Shown here one piece after another: positions 8,348 to 17,931 of a stretch of 32,193 nt of DNA. The stretch comes from Candidatus Methanophagales archaeon (GTDB lineage Archaea; Halobacteriota; Syntropharchaeia; Alkanophagales; Methanospirareceae): contig JANJFQ010000009.1 of the NCBI GenBank assembly GCA_025435355.1, forward strand, positions 1-32,193, given 5' to 3'. Position 1 is the stretch's first letter, and the number at the start of each line of letters is the position of its first letter. The notes below the pieces were generated by a model, which saw nothing but the letters and a program-made list of their open reading frames with translations, did not search any database and was not told the DNA's origin. Both the position numbers and the translations under genes were made by a program.

Positions 8348-9713
8348 ACTTAAGCAGGTGGTCCTCCTTTTTCCTTTCCCCGGCGCCTGAAGGCAAGGGT
8401 GAGATATTATAGATGACCGTGTGAGGTTTAACGCCGTAGATATTAAGCGTGCCGTTGATGGGGATAAAGCGGAGATGAACGTCAGCCATCTCGCGTATCT
8501 CGCTCTTTAACTTCATAGACGGTTTCAAAACACCTACGAAAACGTCATTTGTTGTTCTCACCTGCGATATCAGCTCCGAAAGCATTCCCCTTATGTCATC
8601 CTCAGGGTAACCATTCAGCCTTGTTAAGCCAAGCACCTGCAATACTGGCTTTTTCAGCCCCTTATATACCTCATGATGCGTCGTTAAGTATTCTTTTAGT
8701 GATTCACCTTCAAGATAGGTTAAACACGGGTCTCCACTTTCACTTTCAGAAGTAGTAGGCATCCGCAAGTTTTTATCGAGCACTTCTTCGCTGACATAAT
8801 CACCAAAAAGCTTCTTCACTGAAGAAGAATAAGAGCCATCCTCCGGCATGTACATAACGCCATGGTCATTTAGCAAGAAATCGGAAATCGTGTGAAATAA
8901 AACGGACCTATAACTCCAACTTATGCTATCATCCGCTATTTCTAACAAGATAAAGCCCCCCTCCGGATAGCCACCAATTATCCTATCCAGATCCTTTATC
9001 CCCGTGGAATAATACCCTGGGGGAAGTTCTTCGTTCTTGATTACCCTATGCCTTCCGCTGCCCAATCCTGACCCGGGAGTTACAAAATGAGTAAACTTAC
9101 CGCCTTCTAAGGTGTAGGGATAGTTACTGCGGGGAACTTGGAAACCCCTCATTTTATCTATAAACACCTTTCTTACGACTCTATCAGCTATCTGCTCCTT
9201 TTCCAATCTTAAAATACCGTCAACGAGATAATCCAGTCTTCTCCTTCCGGTATATTCACTTATTAAAATCAAATGCGTTTTCGTTTTTCGCGAGATGTCC
9301 AGCATAGCGGTTTCAAGCTTTTCTACGTCATGGTTTTCTTTGCCTACCTGAAAAGAGACCGCATCCCAGCTATCAATTATCAGAATCGTAACGTCCTCTT
9401 CGGCAACAACGGAGTAAACGGACCGCAAGAAACTTGTGAGGTCTTCGTATAATACTTGCGACTCCGCTTCCGAAAATTCCGATTGCGTGGCATCAATGAC
9501 ATTTTTCACCGGCACTCGCTTTTCCAAATCCGGAAACTGGTTATACAGCGCCGTAGGGTCGATACGAGTTGAGATATAAGCGCCTTTAGCATCTCCCTGG
9601 CATAGCCTTTCGAGAAGCGTCATCGCATACGTGGTCTTTCCAGTCCCCGGAGCTCCTTTAAACAAAATGATATAGCCCCCCATTAACTTAAGTGCGTCTT
9701 CTACTTCGTACAT
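8331..9713 (-). CDS. Two-domain KaiC/RAD55-like ATPase (GvpD-like); ORF opens at 9740 but an internal ATG at 9713 fits the TATA position better
   Basis: Domain 1 Walker A GAPGTGKTTYAMTLL and Walker B VTILIIDSWD. Domain 2 STGIKDLDRIIGGYPEGGFILLEIADDSISWSYRSVLF lacks a canonical P-loop. TATA-like tttatataat at ~9744-9753 on the minus strand. Confidence 0.8.
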   Translation of the reverse strand: MYEVEDALKLMGGYIILFKGAPGTGKTTYAMTLLERLCQGDAKGAYISTRIDPTALYNQFPDLEKRVPVKNVIDATQSEFSEAESQVLYEDLTSFLRSVYSVVAEEDVTILIIDSWDAVSFQVGKENHDVEKLETAMLDISRKTKTHLILISEYTGRRRLDYLVDGILRLEKEQIADRVVRKVFIDKMRGFQVPRSNYPYTLEGGKFTHFVTPGSGLGSGRHRVIKNEELPPGYYSTGIKDLDRIIGGYPEGGFILLEIADDSISWSYRSVLFHTISDFLLNDHGVMYMPEDGSYSSSVKKLFGDYVSEEVLDKNLRMPTTSESESGDPCLTYLEGESLKEYLTTHHEVYKGLKKPVLQVLGLTRLNGYPEDDIRGMLSELISQVRTTNDVFVGVLKPSMKLKSEIREMADVHLRFIPINGTLNIYGVKPHTVIYNISPLPSGAGERKKEDHLLKFTPFV

Positions 9714-9830
9714 GGTTGATTTACCTATGCTTGATTTCATTTTACATTATATAAATATTTGGAACAGTTAAAAAAATCTTTACTTATATAAAGTATTTTT
9801 GCAATTGTGGACTCAAACCTCACCTGTCCC

Positions 9831-10166
9831 TCAAGTCTCCCTCGCCGCCAACACTGCCCTCTTCGCTATTATATCCTCTATGCTTCTCTTCTCTTTTACA
9901 CTCTGCACCGTATTGATGAAATTGAATAGCGTCTCGGTATAGGGGCTCTTCTCATTTATTCTTATCACACGAGATTTCCCGATGTCCAGTTCGGTCAGTA
10001 TGCCTGCGGATACGAGGTCAGAAACAGCTTTTCTGACGGTAACGTGACTCTTATCGAGTGAGGTTGCAAGTTTAGTGATATTAGTGAAGTACCCCGGGTT
10101 ATTGTAGAACAGGAGCACTACCTCAAGGTGTGTGCTATTACCGAATATCTTCTCCAATATTTCCAT
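9831..10166 (-). CDS. Winged-helix (MarR/ArsR-type) DNA-binding protein, copy 1
   Basis: MEILEKIFGNSTHLEVVLLFYNNPGYFTNITKLATSLDKSHVTVRKAVSDLVSAGILTELDIGKSRVIRINEKSPY. Start chosen by alignment to the paralog at 10320-10664 (ORF opens at 10196). Confidence 0.82.
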   Translation of the reverse strand: MEILEKIFGNSTHLEVVLLFYNNPGYFTNITKLATSLDKSHVTVRKAVSDLVSAGILTELDIGKSRVIRINEKSPYTETLFNFINTVQSVKEKRSIEDIIAKRAVLAARET

Positions 10167-10319
10167 GGTATTTTTAGCTATACCTCCTATATACAAAAAA
10201 TCTTATCTTATATAAATACTATAAAAATATACCTTTAAATATTCACTAAAAAATCGTAGTTATAAGTAAAAAAGAAAAGTAGTTTTTGCATTTTTCAGCG
10301 TCGCCGTCAGACGATATAA

Positions 10320-10664
10320 CTACCTGTACTTGAACTTGCTCGCTTTGGTCTCTGTTCTCTGCTCTATTATCTCACCTATGCTCTTGCCTTCCTTTATACT
10401 GTGCATGGAATTAATGAATTTGAAAAGAGCCTCTGTGTAAGGGTTGTTCTCATTTACCTTTATCACCCTTGACTTCCCTATATCCATTTCGCTTAATATC
10501 CCTGCCTCTAAGAGGTCAGAAACGACTTTTCTGACGGTAACGTGGCTCTTATCCAGTATCTTTGCAAGCCCGGTGATATTATTGAAGTATCCGCCGTTGC
10601 TGTAGTATAGCAGTATTACCTTGATGTGCGTATTATTTCCGAATATCTTCTTCAATATTTCCAT
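10320..10664 (-). CDS. Winged-helix DNA-binding protein, copy 2
   Basis: MEILKKIFGNNTHIKVILLYYSNGGYFNNITGLAKILDKSHVTVRKVVSDLLEAGILSEMDIGKSRVIKVNENNPY. Confidence 0.82.
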   Translation of the reverse strand: MEILKKIFGNNTHIKVILLYYSNGGYFNNITGLAKILDKSHVTVRKVVSDLLEAGILSEMDIGKSRVIKVNENNPYTEALFKFINSMHSIKEGKSIGEIIEQRTETKASKFKYR

Positions 10665-10896
10665 TGTTAGTTATGTTATCGATATACCTTATATACTTTT
10701 CGATGTAATGGAAAAAAATTTACAATGAATTTAATAATATTAACAATTACCTGCCAAAAAAGTTAATTCGTTTTAACTTTCTTTATCTAATAACTCGACC
10801 GGAAGCAAACTATTTATTCCTTCTTGTGTTAATCTCGTGAAATCTCGTGGTTTATTACTTGCAATTTATTACTGGAATGACTCTATATATAAATAA

Positions 10897-10977
10897 CTTG
10901 ACTTTGCCACATTTCAAATTTACCGCAGAGAACGCTGAGTTCTCCGTGAGCTCTGCGGTTAATCTGACAATGTCAAG
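10897..10977. repeat. Nested imperfect inverted repeat (~81 bp)
   Basis: Outer arms cttgactttgccac (10897-10910) and ctgacaatgtcaag (10964-10977). Inner perfect arms accgcagag (10922-10930) and ctctgcggt (10951-10959). Further gagaac/gttctc inside. Confidence 0.7.
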
Positions 10978-10987
10978 ATAATACGTC

Positions 10988-11015
10988 TGCTCAAAAATCT
11001 GTGGAATTTTGAGCA
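10988..11015. repeat. Perfect 9-bp inverted repeat tgctcaaaa-N10-ttttgagca
   Basis: tgctcaaaaatctgtggaattttgagca. Confidence 0.7.
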
Positions 11016-11070
11016 ATTACAAAGGGCTAACCAATACGTTCATGAATTTGAACTACTATTTAAAAATTTA

Positions 11071-11110
11071 TTTCAACTATTTGCTAAATTCGTTTCAATC
11101 ATTTGCTAAA
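11071..11110 (+). promoter_or_regulatory. Direct repeat upstream of the archaellin promoter (candidate regulator binding sites)
   Basis: tttcaactatttgctaaa (11071-11088) and tttcaatcatttgctaaa (11093-11110), 22-bp spacing, just upstream of the TATA-like ctttaaatac. Confidence 0.5.
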
Positions 11111-11130
11111 ATGATTCCACTTATCGTGAC

Positions 11131-11140
11131 CTTTAAATAC
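11131..11140 (+). promoter_or_regulatory. TATA-box-like element for arlB1
   Basis: ctttaaatac ~30 nt upstream of the AGGAGGT ribosome-binding site and archaellin start. Confidence 0.5.
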
Positions 11141-11183
11141 CACCATTTTCAAACTTCCTAATCAGGAGGTGAAACTGAAAAAA

Positions 11184-11867
11184 ATGAAAACAATAAAATC
11201 GCTGAGAAAAGACAAAAAGGGATTCACTGGTTTAGAAGCAGCAATCGTGCTGACCGCGTTCGTCGTAGTCGCCGCAGTCTTCAGTTACGTCGTGCTAAAC
11301 GCAGGATTCTTTAGCTCGGAGAAGGCAAAGGAGGTGGTGCATACCGGCGTGGAGCAGGTGACTTCGTCATTCGAACTCGCTGGTAATGTTATCGGGTATG
11401 GATTGCAGTATACTGGCACAACATATTATCCTCCCGTTGTTGACGACACCAACCTGACGGTAGTAGAATTATACCTGACACTGACTGCCGGGCAGTCTCC
11501 AATAGACCTGGACAAGCTCACAGTCTCGTACACGGACCGAGACACACACGTAGGAGCGTTGAACTATACTAAGATATACTATACTGATTACGTCGGGGGC
11601 TACCCTAACGAGACAAATAATGCGAATGTGACAAGAATCAACATGAGTATGGGCAACTGGACCTATTACACGGCGGACACACCCGGAGCAACCCATAACA
11701 ATCTGTTAGAGCCACAGGAGAAAGCAATTATTCTCATTACACTACCTGAGTACGGTGTAACAGCAAACAAACCGTTCACACTTGAATTGAAGCCATATAC
11801 CGGAGCTGTAATCGCGATACCGAGAACGGCACCCGGACAAATAGACAAAACGATGACTTTGTATTAG
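11184..11867 (+). CDS. arlB: Archaellin (type III signal peptide); ORF opens at GTG 11169, ATG 11184 preferred
   Basis: KKGFTGLEAAIVLTAFVVVAAVFSYVVLNAGFFSSEKAKEVVHTGVEQVTSSFELAGNVIGYG: archaellin N-terminus with prepilin-peptidase-type site. AGGAGGT RBS at 11164-11170. Confidence 0.93.
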   Translation: MKTIKSLRKDKKGFTGLEAAIVLTAFVVVAAVFSYVVLNAGFFSSEKAKEVVHTGVEQVTSSFELAGNVIGYGLQYTGTTYYPPVVDDTNLTVVELYLTLTAGQSPIDLDKLTVSYTDRDTHVGALNYTKIYYTDYVGGYPNETNNANVTRINMSMGNWTYYTADTPGATHNNLLEPQEKAIILITLPEYGVTANKPFTLELKPYTGAVIAIPRTAPGQIDKTMTLY

Positions 11868-11878
11868 CGAAAGAGGAG

Positions 11879-12511
11879 ATGAAAAGAAAAAAAATGAGAA
11901 CAAATAGAAGAAAAAGAAAAAGTATAAGGAAAGATAAGCGAGCGTTCACCGGGTTGGAAGCAGCAATCGTGCTGACCGCATTCGTTGTCGTGGCTGCGGT
12001 GTTCTCATACGTAGTCCTGAATGCTGGTTTCTTCACCACGCAAAAAGCCAAATCTACCGTTCATACCGGCATTACGCAGGCTACTTCTTCTGTCGAACTC
12101 GCTGGTGACGTAATCGGATTCGGATATGGAAACATTGCTCTGGATAATGTAAGGTTCTATATACGGCTTACTGCAGGGCAAAGTAAAGTGGACTTAAATC
12201 AAACCATACTGTCGTATACTGCCAGCTCCGGGCACATCATGATGGTGAAGAATTCCGCTCTTTGCGGGAGTGCGAGCTCCCTATCTGGTACCATGCCTAC
12301 CACTAATAATGAGTGGTCATTTGGATGGATCGAAGGTGCAGATGGGGACAGCCTTTTGGAAAGGGGCGAAAAAGCAGAAATGCTCGTTAATATGGCAAAC
12401 CTGGACCCAAATGATGAATTCGTGATTGAGGTGAAACCACCAGAGGGCACGACACTGGGAATAGAGAGAGTAGTACCAGCAGCGATTTACGGCGTGATGA
12501 ACATGCACTAA
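11879..12511 (+). CDS. arlB: Archaellin, second paralog
   Basis: KRAFTGLEAAIVLTAFVVVAAVFSYVVLNAGFFTTQKAKSTVHTGITQATSSVELAGDVIGFGYG. Confidence 0.93.
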   Translation: MKRKKMRTNRRKRKSIRKDKRAFTGLEAAIVLTAFVVVAAVFSYVVLNAGFFTTQKAKSTVHTGITQATSSVELAGDVIGFGYGNIALDNVRFYIRLTAGQSKVDLNQTILSYTASSGHIMMVKNSALCGSASSLSGTMPTTNNEWSFGWIEGADGDSLLERGEKAEMLVNMANLDPNDEFVIEVKPPEGTTLGIERVVPAAIYGVMNMH

Positions 12512-12539
12512 ACAGCATGAAAAAACAAACCGAAAAAAT

Positions 12540-12590
12540 AGAGGGTTTTTTGTTTTTTCCCTCTCCCCTTTTTTATTTTTTTAAAAATTT
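12540..12590 (+). terminator. Candidate terminator downstream of arlB2 (gaggg/ccctc hairpin plus T-tracts)
   Basis: agagggttttttgttttttccctctccccttttttatttttt; strong oligo-T tracts typical of archaeal termination. Confidence 0.55.
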
Positions 12591-12626
12591 TTGAAATAGA
12601 GGAAGAAGGAGCTGAGAAACGAGAAA

Positions 12627-13532
12627 ATGGAACTGATAGAGCGTATAAACGTACTGGAAGGCGAAGTGAAACTGGTAAAGAGCGAGATAAAGAAAGTTCT
12701 CGTTGACTTACGTGAGACGATGAACAGCGCCGAAAACCCGTTTGCTTATCTCGAACAGTTCCGGAGAGGTCTTGGTGGCATTGACGAAGAGCGACTGAAA
12801 AATCTGGAGGATGCTCTGGAACGATTAAAGGAAGTGGGTGGAGGTAATGGAATAGAAGAAGAGCGAATAAAAAATTTGGAGGAAGTTGTGGAACAATTAA
12901 AGGAAATGGGAAATGGAATGGATGAAGAGAGGCTAAAAAATTTGGAGGATAGGATGGAGGAATTAAAGGAACTGGGTAGTGTAGAGGTAGAGAAGCTGCA
13001 AAATTTGGAGGGTGCTATTGAGAAGTTAGCAGAACTGAAAACACAATTGCAGCCGGAAAAACCGATAATTCACAATCCGACGGCTTTAGAATCAGAATCA
13101 GAGCTGAGTGGAATTGGAGTCGAAACTGGAACTGGAATGGTTGACACGGTTACGCTTGCACAACTTATGCAATGGGCTGACACTGCACTCAATCTCATCG
13201 GAATGGCGAAGTTGAATCAACTCGTCGAATTGTATGAACTGACCGGTCGTATATCACGCGAGATGAAGGATACAATTTTAAAAGTCGCTGAACTCCCGGA
13301 CGCCGTTCTAAGTCCGGAGAAAGGGCACGTAGAAACGAAGCACTGCGTTACCGCGCTGTGTGAATTAGACAGGATTCTCAACGGTGAGCACCAGGAAGTG
13401 TTCGTGCTTCTAAAGGAACTGTGCAACGACTACGGCCCTTTAAAAAAGCCCGATGTCAAACACTCCCCCAACCCAATCCAAAGTAAATCCCAATCTCCCA
13501 ATCCCAGGACCGAGAAAGGGAAGAAAAAATAA
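12627..13532 (+). CDS. ArlC/D/E-type archaellum accessory protein with repetitive coiled-coil N-terminal half
   Basis: C-terminal DTVTLAQLMQWADTALNLIGMAKLNQLVELYELTGRISREMKDTILKVAEL matches the FlaD/E-type domain; position follows arlB genes; internal repeats EERLKNLEDALERLKE. Confidence 0.8.
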   Translation: MELIERINVLEGEVKLVKSEIKKVLVDLRETMNSAENPFAYLEQFRRGLGGIDEERLKNLEDALERLKEVGGGNGIEEERIKNLEEVVEQLKEMGNGMDEERLKNLEDRMEELKELGSVEVEKLQNLEGAIEKLAELKTQLQPEKPIIHNPTALESESELSGIGVETGTGMVDTVTLAQLMQWADTALNLIGMAKLNQLVELYELTGRISREMKDTILKVAELPDAVLSPEKGHVETKHCVTALCELDRILNGEHQEVFVLLKELCNDYGPLKKPDVKHSPNPIQSKSQSPNPRTEKGKKK

Positions 13533-13601
13533 AACAACCAATAGGTAGCACTGCGATTTCATAAGAGCGGACAAATACATACGGTAAAGAGGTGTGAAAG
13601 A

Positions 13602-14084
13602 ATGTCAGAAGCTGCGATTACCACTGCAATAATAACTATTGCTTGCGTGATATGCGCAGGCATGCTCGTTAGTGCAATCTATCCTGCTATGAATCGTGCT
13701 ACTTCGTCCGTCATCTCAACCAGCGAAAAACTCGGCGAGCGGATTGAAACTTCCATTGCTATTATCGCAGAAGCGAACCAATCTTCGTATGAATACGTTT
13801 GGGTAAAAAATACAGGGTCTTCGGAAATACCACAGATAGATAACGCTGATGTCTTCTTCGGTAAAATAAACGAGTTTCAACGAATCCCTTTCAATTCGTC
13901 CCTTTCAGCACTGGCTCCAAGCTGGACTTATTCTATTGAAAATGACGATGGTGATGGAAGATGGGACGTTGGAGAAACGCTAAACATATCGATACACGCG
14001 TCCAATGTAATCACCGCAGGCGACTATTACGTTAAAATTATCGTGTATAATGGAATATCAGATGAGGAAGTATTTTCGGTTTGA
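13602..14084 (+). CDS. arlG: Archaellum stator/anchoring protein, ArlG-like
   Basis: MSEAAITTAIITIACVICAGMLVSAIYPAMNRATSSVISTSEKLGERIETSIAIIAE: N-terminal TM followed by beta-sandwich-like domain; position in the arl locus. Confidence 0.72.
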   Translation: MSEAAITTAIITIACVICAGMLVSAIYPAMNRATSSVISTSEKLGERIETSIAIIAEANQSSYEYVWVKNTGSSEIPQIDNADVFFGKINEFQRIPFNSSLSALAPSWTYSIENDDGDGRWDVGETLNISIHASNVITAGDYYVKIIVYNGISDEEVFSV

Positions 14085-14087
14085 AAA

Positions 14088-14636
14088 ATGGGCTTCGGAA
14101 CTATATTCGCTACTATCGCGATGGTCGCAATAATTGGTATCGCGTCTTACCTGTTCATAACTGGCGCTCTGTTTACTATGGATACGTTATCCAACTCGCT
14201 CAAGATAATCAATGAAATAGATAACGCGAGGCTTAAAACAGAAATAGAAATAGGAAACGTTTCTGTAAAACCCTCAAACCCTGGCTCAGGAAGCGATATA
14301 AATGTTTCTATCAACAACACGGGCGCAACGAAAATATTGAATTCCGAGTTCGAGCATATAGACGTCTTCGTCTATTATCATAACGACACGGCAGGAGGAA
14401 ATATCGCAATCCACAGATGGATACCATACAATGATACTAATTATGATGGCAGTGCATTGCAGGATAACGAATGGACGGTTGTGAACATCACGCAGGATTT
14501 AATCAATCCCGGAATATTTGACCCTGATGAGGAGATAAAAATCATGGTTCGCATTTACCCTGCGATAGACGGCACCATCCGGAACTGGCTGAAAGTAGTC
14601 ACGCCAAACGCAGTTTCGGATGCGAAATATTTCTAA
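14088..14636 (+). CDS. arlF: Archaellum stator/anchoring protein, ArlF-like
   Basis: MGFGTIFATIAMVAIIGIASYLFITGALFTMDTLSNSLKIINEIDNARLKTEIEIGNVSV; N-terminal TM, extracellular domain; adjacent to arlG. Confidence 0.72.
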   Translation: MGFGTIFATIAMVAIIGIASYLFITGALFTMDTLSNSLKIINEIDNARLKTEIEIGNVSVKPSNPGSGSDINVSINNTGATKILNSEFEHIDVFVYYHNDTAGGNIAIHRWIPYNDTNYDGSALQDNEWTVVNITQDLINPGIFDPDEEIKIMVRIYPAIDGTIRNWLKVVTPNAVSDAKYF

Positions 14637-14642
14637 TTTATT

Positions 14643-14718
14643 TTTAGAGGTTTAGAGGTTTAGAGGATAATAACCAACTAACCAACTAACCAACTAATCC
14701 GCTAACCCGCTAATAAAC
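14643..14718. repeat. Two adjacent 8-bp-period tandem arrays
   Basis: TTTAGAGG x3 (14643-14666), then TAACCAAC x3 (14671-14694) plus TAATCCGC, TAACCCGC, TAATAAAC (14695-14718); ends flush against the rps7 stop codon. Confidence 0.85.
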
Positions 14719-15282
14719 TCATCGCGCTGCCCTCGCCATTCTTTCCTTCTCCTCCTTCTTGCTTATCGAGTAACACTTCGCGTTTTTTGCCGCATTTATT
14801 ATCTCATTTGCAAGGCACCGCTCTATACTCTTCTTGCTCTTGAATGCACACTTCTGTGTCCCATGCGCGATGAAAAGCAGTGCCTGGTCCACTTTTCTTT
14901 GCGAGGTCACATCCACCGGTTTAGGAACTAATATGCCGCCAAATCGCAGCCTGATTGTTTCTTCTCTCGGACCCACATTTTGGATTGCATTCACGAGCAA
15001 CTGAATCGGGTTCTCCTTTGTATCCTCATATATCAAATCAAAAGCGTTTTTAACGATTTTGTAGGCTTTCAGTTTCTTCCCCGTGTTCCTCTTGCTCAGC
15101 ATTAATTTGTTAATCAGCCGTTCCACCACGCAAACTTTTGATTGCTCAAACTGCTGTTTTGCATGTCTCCCTCCTGTATGCAGCACTGACACAGATTGGA
15201 GACTGCTGTGCCTTTCCACACCTATGTCCCTTATCTCCACTTCCGTGATGTCCCATTTATCAAATATCTTATCAAATGGCAT
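14719..15282 (-). CDS. rps7: 30S ribosomal protein S7
   Basis: NAIQNVGPREETIRLRFGGILVPKPVDVTSQRKVDQALLFIAHGTQKCAFKSKKSIERCLANEIINAAK...KKEEKERMARAAR. Confidence 0.95.
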   Translation of the reverse strand: MPFDKIFDKWDITEVEIRDIGVERHSSLQSVSVLHTGGRHAKQQFEQSKVCVVERLINKLMLSKRNTGKKLKAYKIVKNAFDLIYEDTKENPIQLLVNAIQNVGPREETIRLRFGGILVPKPVDVTSQRKVDQALLFIAHGTQKCAFKSKKSIERCLANEIINAAKNAKCYSISKKEEKERMARAAR

Positions 15283-15303
15283 TTGTTCCTCCGTTTATTT
15301 CCT

Positions 15304-15732
15304 TTACCTGATGATCTTCTCCTTCCTACCTTTTATCAATTCATTCAATGATATGTCCGTTACCGCAACTACCTTAAATCTCACGCCTGGGAGGTCCCCA
15401 TACGACCTTCCTTTTCTCCCCCCCATTCCCACTATCAATACCTCGTCATGCTCGTCTATAAACTTTATGGCACCATCACCGGGGCAAAAAGCGGTCACCT
15501 GCTTACCATTTTTGATTAACTGAACGCGAACACATTTCCTTATTGCGGAGTTCGGCTGCTTCGCTTCTACTCCCACCTTCTCCAGAACAATAGCCCTTGC
15601 CATGTGTGCTCCCTCCAGTGGGTCCGCTTTTTTAGCGGATTTCAATGCCCTTCGCACAAACTCCTCACTCTTCCACCTGAACTTCTTTCTACGCTTATTC
15701 GCCTTTTTTGCCGCATATAGTCCTCTTCCCAT
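15304..15732 (-). CDS. rps12: 30S ribosomal protein S12
   Basis: [65 protein letters not shown]. Confidence 0.97.
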   Translation of the reverse strand: MGRGLYAAKKANKRRKKFRWKSEEFVRRALKSAKKADPLEGAHMARAIVLEKVGVEAKQPNSAIRKCVRVQLIKNGKQVTAFCPGDGAIKFIDEHDEVLIVGMGGRKGRSYGDLPGVRFKVVAVTDISLNELIKGRKEKIIR

Positions 15733-15750
15733 ATCTTTACCTCATAGAAT

Positions 15751-16185
15751 TTATATTATTATCACGTTGTCTATATTTTGGTTTCTTTTTACTAATAATT
15801 TTACCTTTTTTATCTTCTCCCCCTTCTTTCCGATTGCAATGCCCTTGTCTTTATTGAAAACCTCCACGTATGCACAGATCTTGTCATTCTTGGTCAACAG
15901 CTCTATACTCCTCACATAAGCCGGACGAAACAGATTCTCTATGAATTCCTTTATATCCGCGGAGTGTTCCACGACCTCTACTTCCTTTCTTAGCAGTTTT
16001 TTTACCTCATTTATCTTTGAACCACCCTTACCGATAGCTAAACCCATGTCTCCTTTTTTTACCACCATTATCACCTTATTCGCTTCGTTATCCACCACGC
16101 AATCCATGACTCTCGCACCCGTAAGACTCTCGAATACCCCTATGCACCTTATTCCCTCAGTGTCCAACTTCACGGTCAATTTCAA
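15751..16185 (-). CDS. nusA: NusA-like transcription termination/antitermination factor (KH domains)
   Basis: VVKKGDMGLAIGKGGSKINEVKKLLRKEVEVVEHS...CAYVEVFNKDKGIAIGKKGEKIKKVKLL; position in the operon. Confidence 0.93.
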   Translation of the reverse strand: MKLTVKLDTEGIRCIGVFESLTGARVMDCVVDNEANKVIMVVKKGDMGLAIGKGGSKINEVKKLLRKEVEVVEHSADIKEFIENLFRPAYVRSIELLTKNDKICAYVEVFNKDKGIAIGKKGEKIKKVKLLVKRNQNIDNVIII

Positions 16186-16571
16186 TCACCTGCATTTTCA
16201 CTCAATATTTTCTTTTTAGCGTGAAAGTTAGAGGTAAGAAGCCGTAAAAGTTCCGACTCCTCGGTATCTATAATACATAAAGAAGCAATAGTATAAGGTT
16301 TCCCGCATGCAAGCCCGAGTTCGATACCATTCGCGGGATATTCATAAACGATGATTCTTTCGTTCTCATCTTTATCCATTTCTTTAAATTTCTCTTTTAT
16401 CTCTTCTGGGCAATTAGAAGCATGAATGACAATTTTTGCTCCTTCTCCACCTCCCCTGATCGCTTTTATCGTCTCCTTTGACCCCATCAGCACTTTACCG
16501 CTCCTCATCACCTTTTGTAATTCCATCTCTACATCCGAGAGCTCAACCGACTTCCCTTTTGTTTTCGCCAT
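16182..16571 (-). CDS. rpl30e: 50S ribosomal protein L30e
   Basis: MELQKVMRSGKVLMGSKETIKAIRGGGEGAKIVIHASNCPEEIKEKF...NGIELGLACGKPYTIASLCI. Confidence 0.93.
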   Translation of the reverse strand: MAKTKGKSVELSDVEMELQKVMRSGKVLMGSKETIKAIRGGGEGAKIVIHASNCPEEIKEKFKEMDKDENERIIVYEYPANGIELGLACGKPYTIASLCIIDTEESELLRLLTSNFHAKKKILSENAGD

Positions 16572-16572
16572 T

Positions 16573-17931
<1,359 letters not shown>

